A DNA stretch of 64,000 nucleotides, from NCBI RefSeq assembly GCF_051860505.1, contig NZ_JBHYDX010000003.1, positions 172,290 through 236,289 of the forward strand, in the 5' to 3' direction. How positions within the stretch are numbered: the first letter of the stretch is position 1; each line of letters opens with the position of its first letter. Of the stretch, positions 16,262 through 25,385 are shown piece after piece. The translations under genes were made by a program, and so were the position numbers. Source of the DNA: Pannonibacter sp051860505 (GTDB taxonomy: Bacteria > Pseudomonadota > Alphaproteobacteria > Rhizobiales > Stappiaceae). The notes beneath the pieces were generated by a model. The model had not been told where the DNA came from and ran no database searches. It worked only from the letters and a program-made list of their open reading frames with translations.

Positions 16262-17668
16262 GTGAAATACATCAGTACGCGTGGCGAAGCACCCGTTCTC
16301 GATTTCCAGGATGTGCTCCTGCAGGGCCTGGCCCGGGATGGCGGGCTGTATCTGCCACAGACATGGCCGACCTTTGACGCTGCCACCATCGCCGGTTTCG
16401 CCGGCAGGCCCTATGCCGATGTCGCCCTTGCCGTGATCCGTCCCTTCGTCGGAACCTCCATCAAGGAGGCCGACCTGAAGCGGATGATCGACGAAGCATA
16501 CGCCAGCTTCCGTCACAGCGCCGTGACACCGCTGATCCAGATCGCGCCGAACCGCTTTGTGCTTGAACTGTTCCACGGCCCGACGCTGGCATTCAAGGAC
16601 GTGGCGATGCAGCTGCTCGGGCGGCTGATGGACCATGTGCTCGCCGAGCGCGGTCAGCGCGCCACCATCGTCGGCGCCACTTCCGGCGACACCGGCGGCG
16701 CAGCAATCGAGGCCTTCCGGGGCCGCGAGCGGACCGATGTGTTCATTCTATTTCCGGAGGGCCGCGTCTCTGACGTGCAGCGCCGCCAGATGACGACGCC
16801 GACGGAAGCGAATGTGCATGCGCTGGCCATCAAGGGCAATTTTGATGATTGCCAGGCGCTGGTGAAAAGCATGTTCAACCATTTCGCGTTCCGCGACCGG
16901 GTTGGCCTGTCGGGCGTCAACTCGATCAATTGGGCCCGCATCCTCGCCCAGATCGTCTATTACTTCGTCGCAGCGACCGCGCTTGGCGGCCCGGCCCGGC
17001 CGGTGTCCTTCACGGTGCCGACCGGCAACTTCGGTGATATCTTCGCCGCCTATGCCGCCATGCGCATGGGGCTTCCGGTTGGCAAGCTTGTGATCGCCAC
17101 CAACGTTAATGACATCCTGGTCCGCACCCTGGAAACCGGGCGCTATGAAACCCGCGGCGTCAATGCCACCATCTCGCCATCCATGGATATTCAGGTCTCG
17201 TCCAACTTCGAGCGGCTGTTGGCCGAAGTGCATGGCCGTGATGGTGCTGCCGTGCGCGCCATGATGGCCTCGCTTGGCCAGTCCGGCAGCTTCTCCATCG
17301 CGCCCGGTCCGCTCGCCGAGATGCTGCAGACCTTCGCTGGTGGACGCTGCAACGAGGCTGAGACCGCCGCGACCATTGCTGGAACGCTGAAAGACACCGG
17401 ATATCTGCTCGATCCGCACACCGCCATCGGCGCGCATGTCGCCAAGGCGTTCGACGAGCCGGGCATGCCGATGGTGGTGCTGGGCACGGCACATCCGGCC
17501 AAGTTCCCGGTTGCAGTGAAAGCGGCAACGGGCATTCATCCGGCCCTGCCGGATATGCTGCAGCCGATGATGAGCGCGCCGGAGCGGCAGACCGTTCTGG
17601 CTGCGGATCTGGGGGAACTGGAACGGCATATCGAGGCCAATGCCCGGGCTGTGAAGAGCCTGGCGTGA
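16262..17668 (+). CDS. thrC: Threonine synthase
   Basis: 468 aa, starting at GTG 16262. It belongs to the longer bacterial and fungal type: MKYISTRGEAP, QGLARDGGLYLP, and the pyridoxal phosphate lysine Lys112 in GPTLAFKDVAMQ, with SGDTGGAAIEAF as the phosphate loop. It converts O-phosphohomoserine to threonine. The homoserine kinase for the previous step (thrB) lies about 7 kb downstream on the other strand. The M16 protease gene follows after 189 bp. Confidence 0.96.
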   Translation: MKYISTRGEAPVLDFQDVLLQGLARDGGLYLPQTWPTFDAATIAGFAGRPYADVALAVIRPFVGTSIKEADLKRMIDEAYASFRHSAVTPLIQIAPNRFVLELFHGPTLAFKDVAMQLLGRLMDHVLAERGQRATIVGATSGDTGGAAIEAFRGRERTDVFILFPEGRVSDVQRRQMTTPTEANVHALAIKGNFDDCQALVKSMFNHFAFRDRVGLSGVNSINWARILAQIVYYFVAATALGGPARPVSFTVPTGNFGDIFAAYAAMRMGLPVGKLVIATNVNDILVRTLETGRYETRGVNATISPSMDIQVSSNFERLLAEVHGRDGAAVRAMMASLGQSGSFSIAPGPLAEMLQTFAGGRCNEAETAATIAGTLKDTGYLLDPHTAIGAHVAKAFDEPGMPMVVLGTAHPAKFPVAVKAATGIHPALPDMLQPMMSAPERQTVLAADLGELERHIEANARAVKSLA

Positions 17669-17857
17669 CAGCCACGGGGTGACCTGGCAACGGTGTCACT
17701 CACGATCGGACCATCTGGCCCCCTGAGCCGGTAGGGAACGAGACCCGCATCTGTCTTGCAAGGGGCGGGCAAATGAGAACGAGAAGACGAGGGCGGAGGC
17801 GGACCGGTGCCGTGTGGATCGGTCTGATACCTCCGTTGCCTCGCCGGGAGGACGCGC

Positions 17858-19144
17858 ATGGATGTACAGATTACCCGGCTGGACAATGGCCTGACCGTCA
17901 TCACCGACCGGATGCCGCACCTGCGCACGGCCGCACTCGGCGTCTGGGTGCGCACCGGATCACGCGCCGAGACCGCCGAGCAGAATGGCATCACCCATCT
18001 TCTGGAACACATGGCCTTCAAGGGCACCAAGACCCGCACCGCGCGCTCCATTGCCGAGGAGATCGAGGCCGTTGGCGGGGAACTGAATGCGGCGACCAGC
18101 GTCGAGCACACCAATTACTACGCCCGCGTGCTGGCCGAGGACGTCCCGCTTGCCGTCGACCTTCTCGCCGACATCCTGCAGAACTCCGCCTTCGATCCGG
18201 AGGAACTGACCCGCGAACAGCACGTCATCCTGCAGGAGATCGGCGCGGCGCAGGACAGTCCCGACGATCAGGCCTTTGATCTGTTCCAGTCCACAGCCTG
18301 GCCGGCGCAGCCGATGGGCCGGGCTATTCTCGGCACCCCGGAAAGCGTCACCAGCTTCTCCCGCGATGCGCTCGAGGCTTATCTGGCAGAACGCTACCGG
18401 GGTCCGGACATGGTGCTGGCCGCAGCCGGTGCCGTGGATCACGAGGACCTGGTGCGCCGCGCCAATGACCAGTTCGGGGCCCTCGGCTCCGCACCGGCGC
18501 GCGAGGTCGAGCCTGCAGTCTATCACGGCGGTGAGGGCCGGGTGGTCAAGGACCTGATGGAAGCCCAGATTCTCATCGGCTTCCAGGGCCAGCCCTACAA
18601 GTCGAAGGACTATTACGCCGCGCAGATCCTGGCTTCCGTGCTGGGTGGGGGCATGTCGTCGCGCCTGTTCCAGGAAGTGCGGGAAAGCCGTGGCCTGTGC
18701 TATGCCATCTACGCTTTTCACTGGGCATTCCATGACACTGGCCTGTTTGGCGTGCATGCCGCGACCGGCGAGGATGACATTGCCGAACTGATGCCGGTCC
18801 TGATCGGCGAGCTGGAACGGGCTTGCGCGGACATTTCGGAGGCGGAAGTTGCCCGTGCCCGGGCCCAGATCCGTGCCGGCCTGATGATGGCGCTGGAAAG
18901 CCCCGCTGCCCGCGCCGGCCAGATCGCGCGCCAGATGCTGATCCACGGCCGCACCCTGAGCCTGGAAGAAATCACCGCCCGCATCGAGGCGGTGACGGCG
19001 GAAAGTGTTCGCGAGGTGGCGCTGAAGACCTTCATCAACACCGCGCCGACACTGACCTCGCTGGGTCCGGTTGGCTCGATGCTGACCCTCGATCAGGTGA
19101 CGGAGCGGCTGGGCAAGCCGGTTCGCCACCTCGCCTCGGCCTGA
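17858..19144 (+). CDS. M16 family zinc protease (processing-peptidase-like)
   Basis: 428 aa. The inverted zinc motif HxxEH is intact as HLLEHMAFKGTKTR (His47, Glu50, His51), and further conserved segments ELNAATSVEHTNYYARV and GGGMSSRLFQEVRE match the beta-subunit type of mitochondrial processing peptidase. A single gene encodes both halves of the clam-shell fold. Natural substrates in bacteria are uncertain. Gene order thrC-M16-RimJ-EAL suggests an operon. Confidence 0.92.
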   Translation: MDVQITRLDNGLTVITDRMPHLRTAALGVWVRTGSRAETAEQNGITHLLEHMAFKGTKTRTARSIAEEIEAVGGELNAATSVEHTNYYARVLAEDVPLAVDLLADILQNSAFDPEELTREQHVILQEIGAAQDSPDDQAFDLFQSTAWPAQPMGRAILGTPESVTSFSRDALEAYLAERYRGPDMVLAAAGAVDHEDLVRRANDQFGALGSAPAREVEPAVYHGGEGRVVKDLMEAQILIGFQGQPYKSKDYYAAQILASVLGGGMSSRLFQEVRESRGLCYAIYAFHWAFHDTGLFGVHAATGEDDIAELMPVLIGELERACADISEAEVARARAQIRAGLMMALESPAARAGQIARQMLIHGRTLSLEEITARIEAVTAESVREVALKTFINTAPTLTSLGPVGSMLTLDQVTERLGKPVRHLASA

Positions 19145-19163
19145 CCGCGGCGGAGCCCGAGCC

Positions 19164-19802
19164 ATGGCCCTGCTTCGCTCCTTCGGGGTTTCGGAAGCCG
19201 AGCCGCTGCTGCAGGGCGAGAGGGTGTACCTGCGTCCACCGGTGATGGCCGACTATCGGCAATGGGCGGAACTGCGCGAGGAGAGCCGGGGGTTCCTGAC
19301 GCCCTGGGAGCCGGTCTGGCCGGTCGATGACCTGACCCGCTCGGCCTTCCGCCGCCGGTTGCGGCGCTATGCCGGGGAGCGGCGGGAAGGGCGCAGTTAC
19401 CCGTTTTTCCTGTTTTCCGTTGGCGATGACCAGTTGCTTGGCGGGGCGACCCTGTCCAACATCCGTCGCGGTGTGTCGCAGGCCTGCTCGCTGGGCTACT
19501 GGATGGGAGCGCCCTTCGCTGGAAAAGGCAACATGACCCAGGGTGTTGCCTTGATCATGCCATTCTGTTTTGACGTGTTGCAGCTTCACCGGATCGAGGC
19601 CGCCTGCCTTCCCTCGAACGAGCCGTCCATCCGCATCCTGCGCCGGAACGGGTTCGTCCAGGAAGGCTATGCACGCCGCTATCTTCACATCAATGGACAG
19701 TGGCAGGACCACCTGCTGTTCGCCCGGCTTGCCGATGACCCGCTGGTTACCGGTGCGTTCTCCCCACAATGGACCGGCAGCGTCATGAAAGACCCCTTGT
19801 GA
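19164..19802 (+). CDS. GNAT acetyltransferase of the RimJ/RimL type
   Basis: 212 aa. LLQGERVYLRPPVMADYRQWAELR is the usual RimJ opening, and the acetyl-CoA region is SLGYWMGAPFAGKGNMTQGV, followed by HRIEAACLPSNEPSIRILRRNGF. RimJ-type enzymes acetylate N-terminal alanines of proteins such as ribosomal S5. The target here is not shown. It starts 19 bases after the protease stop and ends 1 base before the EAL gene. Confidence 0.88.
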   Translation: MALLRSFGVSEAEPLLQGERVYLRPPVMADYRQWAELREESRGFLTPWEPVWPVDDLTRSAFRRRLRRYAGERREGRSYPFFLFSVGDDQLLGGATLSNIRRGVSQACSLGYWMGAPFAGKGNMTQGVALIMPFCFDVLQLHRIEAACLPSNEPSIRILRRNGFVQEGYARRYLHINGQWQDHLLFARLADDPLVTGAFSPQWTGSVMKDPL

Positions 19803-19803
19803 C

Positions 19804-22740
19804 ATGGGTGGCAACCCGGTACTTCTTCCGCCCATGCTTGGTATTGTTTCCGGGCCGGCAAGTCATGTGCTTCGCCGCGCCGCCGTGTTCCTGGTGCTTG
19901 TGCTTGCGCTCCTTGTTGCCGGGCGTGCCCATGCGCTCGAGCCGATCCCGGTGCCGCTCGATGTCGAGGCGCTGGAACTGACTGGCGCCATTGACCTTTA
20001 TCGTGGCTCTGGCCCGCGCCTGCAGGTATCGACCGCCCCTGGGCCAGACGGCATCGTTCGGCGGATCGAAGTGGTCTCCCGCGACGGCATCAACAGCGAC
20101 TGGGCTGTTTTCGCGCTCACCAACACCTCCGACGAGCAGATTGACCGGCTGATCGTGGCGCCGTTCTACCAGCTGGTTGGCTCGCGCATGTTCTGGCCGG
20201 ATCTTGGCAAGTCCCGGGTCGCCTCGATCACCCCCAGCCAGGGCATTGCCCCGGAGCGGCAGAAGAGCCTTGAGGCTGACGTCTTCCTGGTGACGCTCGA
20301 CCCCGGGGCTATCGTGACTTTCGTTGTCGAGATGCGGACCCCTGAGTTGCCGCAGATCCGCCTGTGGGAGCCGGATGCCTACAAGGAAACGGTCAACGCC
20401 TATACGCTTTATCGCGGCATCATTCTCGGCATCTCCGGCCTGCTGGCGCTGTTCCTGACCATTCTTTTCGTGGTCAAGGGCACCGTGATGTTCCCGGCGA
20501 CTGCGGCGCTTGCCTGGGCGGTGCTTGCCTATCTTTGCATCGATTTCGGCTTCTGGAGCCGGGTGTTCAATCTCACGCAAGGGGATGACCAGCTTTATCG
20601 CGCTTCGGCCGAAGTGATGCTTGCCGCCAGCCTGATCATCTTCCTCTATGCCTATCTCAACCTGAACCGCTGGCACATCCGCTATTCGCACATGGCGCTT
20701 GGGACGCTGACCCTGTTGCTGGGTCTCCTGGGCGTCGCGGTCTGGGATCCCTCGATTGCTGCCGGCATCGCCCGCCTGGCGCTCGGGATGATCGGCATTA
20801 TCGGTTTTGCCACCGTGCTGGTGCTGGCGTTGCAGGGCTATGACCGCGCGATCATGCTGATCCCGACCTGGTTCCTGCTGATCGTCTGGCTGGTCGGCTC
20901 TGCCATGACCGTAACCGGTGTCATCGCCAATGACATCGTCCAGCCGGCGCTTGGCGGTGGCCTGGTGCTGGTGGTGCTCTTGATCGGCTTCACGGTGATG
21001 CAGCATGCCTTTGCCGGAGGCGCCATCGTGCAAGGGTTGATTTCCGACGTGGAGCGGCGGGCGCTGGCGCTGACCGGGGCGGGCGATATCATCTGGGACT
21101 GGGACATTGACCGTGACCGGATCTACACCGGACATGAGGTTGAAGATCTTCTTGGCCTGCGTCATGGCACGCTGGACGGCCCTGCACGTGACTGGCTCGA
21201 TGTGCTGCATCCGCAAGACCGCGACCGCTTCCGTGCCACGCTGGATGCGGTGATCGACCAGCGCCGCGGCAAGGTGCAGCAGGACTTCCGCCTGCGCTCC
21301 GAGGATGGCCATTTCCGCTGGTTCCGCCTGCGCGCCCGGCCGATCCTGGGCTCTGATGCCGAAGTCATCCGCTGCGTTGGCACGCTGCTCGACATCACGG
21401 AGCAGAAGACCGCCGAAGAGCGCCTGCTGCATGACGCCGTGCATGACAACCTGACCGGGCTCGCCAACCGCGAACTGTTCATGGACCGCCTGAACGCTGC
21501 CCTGGCCCGTGCCCGGGCCGATGGCGCGATCAAACCTTCGGTGCTCATCCTCAATCTCGACCGCTTCAAGCAGATCAATGATGGCATCGGCCTGTCGGCC
21601 GGGGACTCGATTCTCTTGACCGTCGCCCGGCGGCTTGATCGCCTGATCCAGCCGCAGGATGCGCTCGCCCGCCTCACCGGCGACCAGTACGGCCTGATCC
21701 TTCTGTCGGAACAGGAAGCCGACCGCATTGCCCAGGTGGCCGACGCACTGCGCAAGGCTGTGCGCGCGCCGATCACCTATGGCGACCGCGAGGTTTTCCT
21801 CACCTGTTCGATCGGGTTTGCCCTGCATGATGGCGGCAAGCAAACTTCAGAAGAGCTGGTCACGGATGCCGAGATCGCGCTGAACCATGCAAAGCGGCTT
21901 GGCGGTGACCGGCAGGAAGTGTTCCGCCCGATCCTGCGCCCGCTTGGCCGCAATGTCATCGACCTGGAAGGCGATCTGCGCAAGGCGATCAAGGACGGGG
22001 AACTGGGCGTCTTCTACCAGCCGATCGTGCGCCTGTCGGACCAATCCGTTGCCGGCTTCGAGGTGCTTTCGCGCTGGAAACACCCCAAGCGCGGACAGAT
22101 TTCGCCGAGCGAATTCATTCCGATTGCCGAGCAGTCGGGCCTGATCAACGAACTGGGCCTTTATGTCCTGACCAAGAGCGCGCGCCAGCTGGCCGAGTGG
22201 CAGGACAAGATCCGCACGCCGGTGCCGCTGTTCGTCTCGGTCAACATCTCCTCGCGCCAGTTGTTGCGGCACGACCTCATCAACGAGGTCAAGGCGATCC
22301 TGTCACGCAGCCATATTGCACCGGGAACCTTGAAGCTGGAACTGACCGAGTCCATCGTCATGGCCAATCCGGAATATTCGGCCAAGGTTCTGGAGCGTCT
22401 GCGGGCACTTGGAGCCGGTCTGTCGCTGGACGATTTCGGCACCGGCTATTCCTCGCTGAGTTATCTGCAGCGCTTCCCCTTCGACACGATCAAGATCGAC
22501 CAGTCCTTCGTGCGTCCGAATGGCAGGGCGGCACGGCCGGTGATCCTGCGGTCCATCGTTGCTCTTGGCCACGACCTCGGCATGGCCGTGGTGGCCGAAG
22601 GTGCCGAGGGCGAGTCCGACGCGCTGGAACTGCTGCAGCTGGGCTGTGAATACGCGCAAGGCTATTTCTTCGGCGAGGCGATGTCGGCCGAGGAAGCGAC
22701 CGCCTATATCCGCAAGGCCTATGACGCCCAGCCGGCGTGA
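19804..22740 (+). CDS. Membrane sensor with PAS, degenerate GGDEF and EAL domains (c-di-GMP phosphodiesterase)
   Basis: 978 aa. Residues 1-45 form a signal segment, about 45-195 a periplasmic domain, and about 200-400 seven or so helices, a 7TM-DISM-like layout. A PAS domain follows (about 415-535, IIWDWDIDRDRIYTGHEVEDLLGL and FRWFRLRARP). The GGDEF domain (about 545-700) has TGDQYG at the active site, so cyclase activity is unlikely. The EAL domain (about 715-970) keeps the metal and catalytic residues: EVLSRW, VNISSRQ, LELTES, DDFGTGYSS, IKIDQSF, AEGAE and AQGYFFG. It should hydrolyse c-di-GMP in response to a periplasmic or membrane signal. Confidence 0.93.
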   Translation: MGGNPVLLPPMLGIVSGPASHVLRRAAVFLVLVLALLVAGRAHALEPIPVPLDVEALELTGAIDLYRGSGPRLQVSTAPGPDGIVRRIEVVSRDGINSDWAVFALTNTSDEQIDRLIVAPFYQLVGSRMFWPDLGKSRVASITPSQGIAPERQKSLEADVFLVTLDPGAIVTFVVEMRTPELPQIRLWEPDAYKETVNAYTLYRGIILGISGLLALFLTILFVVKGTVMFPATAALAWAVLAYLCIDFGFWSRVFNLTQGDDQLYRASAEVMLAASLIIFLYAYLNLNRWHIRYSHMALGTLTLLLGLLGVAVWDPSIAAGIARLALGMIGIIGFATVLVLALQGYDRAIMLIPTWFLLIVWLVGSAMTVTGVIANDIVQPALGGGLVLVVLLIGFTVMQHAFAGGAIVQGLISDVERRALALTGAGDIIWDWDIDRDRIYTGHEVEDLLGLRHGTLDGPARDWLDVLHPQDRDRFRATLDAVIDQRRGKVQQDFRLRSEDGHFRWFRLRARPILGSDAEVIRCVGTLLDITEQKTAEERLLHDAVHDNLTGLANRELFMDRLNAALARARADGAIKPSVLILNLDRFKQINDGIGLSAGDSILLTVARRLDRLIQPQDALARLTGDQYGLILLSEQEADRIAQVADALRKAVRAPITYGDREVFLTCSIGFALHDGGKQTSEELVTDAEIALNHAKRLGGDRQEVFRPILRPLGRNVIDLEGDLRKAIKDGELGVFYQPIVRLSDQSVAGFEVLSRWKHPKRGQISPSEFIPIAEQSGLINELGLYVLTKSARQLAEWQDKIRTPVPLFVSVNISSRQLLRHDLINEVKAILSRSHIAPGTLKLELTESIVMANPEYSAKVLERLRALGAGLSLDDFGTGYSSLSYLQRFPFDTIKIDQSFVRPNGRAARPVILRSIVALGHDLGMAVVAEGAEGESDALELLQLGCEYAQGYFFGEAMSAEEATAYIRKAYDAQPA

Positions 22741-22821
22741 GACTGCAGGCCCCCGCGAGCGCGGCGGGCCAGCTCACCCAGCCAGTCAGCCATGACATGC
22801 GGCCGCCGCCAAATCCTCCTC

Positions 22822-22925
22822 GGTCATCCCCGCCTTGTGCGGGGATCCATTTGGCGCCTTGCTCTGCAGGCGCGCTACCTTAGGGGCATCGGCTTTTTGG
22901 ATCCCCGCACAAGGCGGGGATGACC
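22822..22925. repeat. Dispersed inverted repeat (copy 3)
   Basis: Two perfect 28-base arms, 22822-22849 and 22898-22925, face each other across a 48-base spacer. The outer ends read GGTCATCCCC and GGGGATGACC. The arm sequence, with its CGCCTTGTGCGGGG core, is shared with the left half of the copy near 43.1 kb. It lies between the convergent EAL and lipid kinase genes and could act as a bidirectional terminator. Confidence 0.85.
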
Positions 22926-22993
22926 TCCATGGTTGAGGTTTCCCGCGATCTGCACCGCCAGTGCGATGCCATGCAACCTGGCTTCGCGCCGGC

Positions 22994-23938
22994 TCAGGGA
23001 ACGATGATGGAGACTGGCAGCGGGGCTGGCTCGATGGTCAGCGGCGTGACGCCGAACGGATCGCCATCCACTTGCGCCGGCACGCGGCGGGCGGCGGAAA
23101 TGCTGATGCGTTCGGCGCGCATAATCTTGACGCCCTGAGCCTTGTCGAGCCGCCCCATCATCAGCGCCAGCCCGTAACGGAGCGCCGAAAGCGCGTTGTC
23201 TTCGGCAAGCGTCACCAGATGCAATCCGGGCTCGGTCACGGAGGCTTCGCGGCAGACTACAAACGGGCCGCCATAGCAGCGGCTCTTGGTGGCAATGGCC
23301 AGCCGGCAGGTCAGGATCGCCCCGTCGGCCTCGACGGTGAGGTCCTGGCCTTGTCGCGACAAGGCGACTTCCACCCCGATCAGTCCATAGGCCAGCTTGC
23401 CGAGGCGCCGCTTGAGAGACAGCGGTACAGCATGCACCACTTCCGCATCAAAGCCGGCCGATGCCATCAGCACAAACGGTCGCCCATTGGCGAGACCGTA
23501 GTGCAGAGGCACGCATCGCCGCCGGGCGATCATGTCCGCGATAGCCTTTGCCTTGCGCGGCAGGCCTAGTTCGGCCGCAAGCACATTGGCCGTGCCGGAG
23601 GGGATCACGGCGAGGGCAGGGGGATTGGAATTCTGCTGGAAGCCGGTGATGGCCTCATTGACCGAGCCGTCGCCGCCGGCAACCGCAAGCACGCCAATGG
23701 CAAGGCCGGGGTTGGCGGCGATCTCACCGATCTCGCCGGCGCGCTTTGTCAGGTGCAGCGAAACAGCATGGCCGCTGTCGGTCAGGCCCTTGCAGATGGC
23801 CTCCAGCCGTGCCGGGCGATAGCTGCCGGAGGTCGGATTGGCGAGGATCAGGACGGAGCGGGCTGCCTCGGGCACAAGCGAGAGGGTGTGCCCCGGGGAA
23901 GGGCCGGCTGCCGCAGGCTCTTTGCGCAGGGCCATCAT
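22994..23938 (-). CDS. Diacylglycerol kinase-like lipid kinase
   Basis: 314 aa. The catalytic domain shows ILANPTSGS near the N-terminus, the ATP-binding AVAGGDGSVNEAITGF, and IPSGTANVLAAELG. These match the bacterial DgkB/YegS family, which phosphorylates diacylglycerol or related lipids at the membrane. It is the last gene of an ispH-thrB-rnhA-kinase run; its ATG overlaps the rnhA stop by 4 bases (ATGA), so translation is coupled. Confidence 0.9.
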   Translation of the reverse strand: MMALRKEPAAAGPSPGHTLSLVPEAARSVLILANPTSGSYRPARLEAICKGLTDSGHAVSLHLTKRAGEIGEIAANPGLAIGVLAVAGGDGSVNEAITGFQQNSNPPALAVIPSGTANVLAAELGLPRKAKAIADMIARRRCVPLHYGLANGRPFVLMASAGFDAEVVHAVPLSLKRRLGKLAYGLIGVEVALSRQGQDLTVEADGAILTCRLAIATKSRCYGGPFVVCREASVTEPGLHLVTLAEDNALSALRYGLALMMGRLDKAQGVKIMRAERISISAARRVPAQVDGDPFGVTPLTIEPAPLPVSIIVP

Positions 23939-24417
23939 GCGCCGGTCTCCGCCGCGCCTCCACGGCCCCGCTGAAAGGGTTTCATGCCAAGCCGGGCAAG
24001 CTCGTCAGCGCGTTCGTTCTCCGGGTGGCCGGCATGCCCTTTCACCCAGTGCCAGGCGATTTCATGCCGACGCTGCGCCTCGTCCAGTGCCTGCCACAGT
24101 TCGGCGTTCTTCACCGGCTTCTTGTCTGCCGTGCGCCAGTTGTTGCGCTTCCAGTTGAACAGCCACTTGGTGATGCCATCGCGCACATAGACGCTGTCGG
24201 TGTAGAGATCCACCGTGCAGGGCCGTTTCAGCGCATTCAGCGCTTCGATGGCGGCCATCAGTTCCATGCGGTTGTTGGTGGTGTCGGCGGCGCCGCCATT
24301 CAGTTCGCGCTCATGCGGCCCGAAGCGCAGGATCGCACCCCAGCCACCGGGGCCGGGATTTCCCGAGCAGGCACCATCCGTGTAGATCACCACGCGCTCG
24401 CCATCGGTCTCGCTCAT
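23935..24417 (-). CDS. rnhA: Ribonuclease HI
   Basis: 160 aa. The four acidic active-site residues are visible: Asp14 (YTDGACSGN), Glu52 (NRMELMAA), Asp74 (YTDSVYV) and Asp138 (ERADEL), with His128 in VKGHAGH. It removes the RNA strand of RNA-DNA hybrids, for example Okazaki primers and R-loops. Both ends overlap neighbours by 4 bases. Gene order ispH-thrB-rnhA is common in Hyphomicrobiales. Confidence 0.97.
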   Translation of the reverse strand: MSETDGERVVIYTDGACSGNPGPGGWGAILRFGPHERELNGGAADTTNNRMELMAAIEALNALKRPCTVDLYTDSVYVRDGITKWLFNWKRNNWRTADKKPVKNAELWQALDEAQRRHEIAWHWVKGHAGHPENERADELARLGMKPFQRGRGGAAETGA

Positions 24418-25379
24418 GCGCTCAGACCATAGTCGCGGCCAGACCGGGCGCTGCGGTGGAAGCGGAGCTTCTTGAGATATTCCATTGGATCCTTGGGCGT
24501 CACCAGCGCACCGGGGGGCACGCGCAGCCAGTCATACAGCCGGGTCAAGAGGAAGCGCAGGGCCGCGCCGCGCGCGAGCAGCGGCAAGGCAGCGAACTCG
24601 TCCGCCGTAAACGGCCGGATCTTGCGATAGGCGTTGAGAAGCGCCCGGGCCTTGGTGACGTTGAACGAGCCATCGGCCTCGAAGCACCAGGCATTGATGC
24701 AGATCACCACGTCATAGGCGAAGGCATCGGTGCAGGCAAAATAGAAGTCGATCAGACCCGACAGCTCGTTGCCGAGGAAGAACACATTGTCGGGGAACAG
24801 GTCGGCATGGATGACCCCTGAGGGCAGTCCCTTCGGCCAGTTGCCTTCCAGGAACGCCAGCTCGTCGGCAAGCTCCTGTGCAAGGCCGGGCGACACCGTG
24901 TCAGCCTCGGCTTCGCAGCCTTCATAGAGCGGCCGCCAGCCGGTCACGTCGAGCGCGTTGCGGCGCGTCATGGCAAAGTCGCTGCCGGCAAGATGCAGCT
25001 GCGCCAGCGCCTCGCCGAGCGCGGCGCAATGTTCCAGCCGTGGCCGGCGCACCCACATGCCATCCAGGAAGGTGACCATGGCGGCCGGGCGCCCGGCCAG
25101 CGAGCCGAGCATGGCGCCGTCCTCGGTTTCCAGCGGCTGCGGGCAGTTGATGCCCTTCATCGCCAGATGCTGCATGAGACCGATGAAGAACGGCAGGTCG
25201 TCCGGATTTACCCGCTTTTCATAGAGCGTCAGGATGAAGTGCCCGGCCTCGGTGTGAACGAGGAAATTGGAGTTCTCCACGCCCTCGGCAATGCCCTTGA
25301 ACGACAGGAGACGGCCAATGCCGTATCGGGCGACAAAGGCGGCAAGGTCTTCGTCGGCAACTTCGGTATAGACGGCCAT
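24414..25379 (-). CDS. thrB: Homoserine kinase (ThrB type II, APH fold)
   Basis: 321 aa. It opens MAVYTEVADEDLAAFVARYGIG and keeps GIAEGVENSNFLV, then the kinase-fold catalytic loop VIHADLFPDNVFF and the metal site LIDFYFACTD. This is the aminoglycoside phosphotransferase-like homoserine kinase of alphaproteobacteria, not the GHMP type. It phosphorylates homoserine for threonine synthase (thrC in this window). It overlaps rnhA by 4 bases and starts 6 bases after ispH. Confidence 0.95.
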   Translation of the reverse strand: MAVYTEVADEDLAAFVARYGIGRLLSFKGIAEGVENSNFLVHTEAGHFILTLYEKRVNPDDLPFFIGLMQHLAMKGINCPQPLETEDGAMLGSLAGRPAAMVTFLDGMWVRRPRLEHCAALGEALAQLHLAGSDFAMTRRNALDVTGWRPLYEGCEAEADTVSPGLAQELADELAFLEGNWPKGLPSGVIHADLFPDNVFFLGNELSGLIDFYFACTDAFAYDVVICINAWCFEADGSFNVTKARALLNAYRKIRPFTADEFAALPLLARGAALRFLLTRLYDWLRVPPGALVTPKDPMEYLKKLRFHRSARSGRDYGLSA

Positions 25380-25385
25380 GTCGGG

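Noticed and set aside
19783..21843. 686-codon minus-strand frame opposite the EAL gene
   Set aside because: Long but antisense to a protein with intact PAS and EAL motifs; composition is Asp/Gln/His-rich with no domain.
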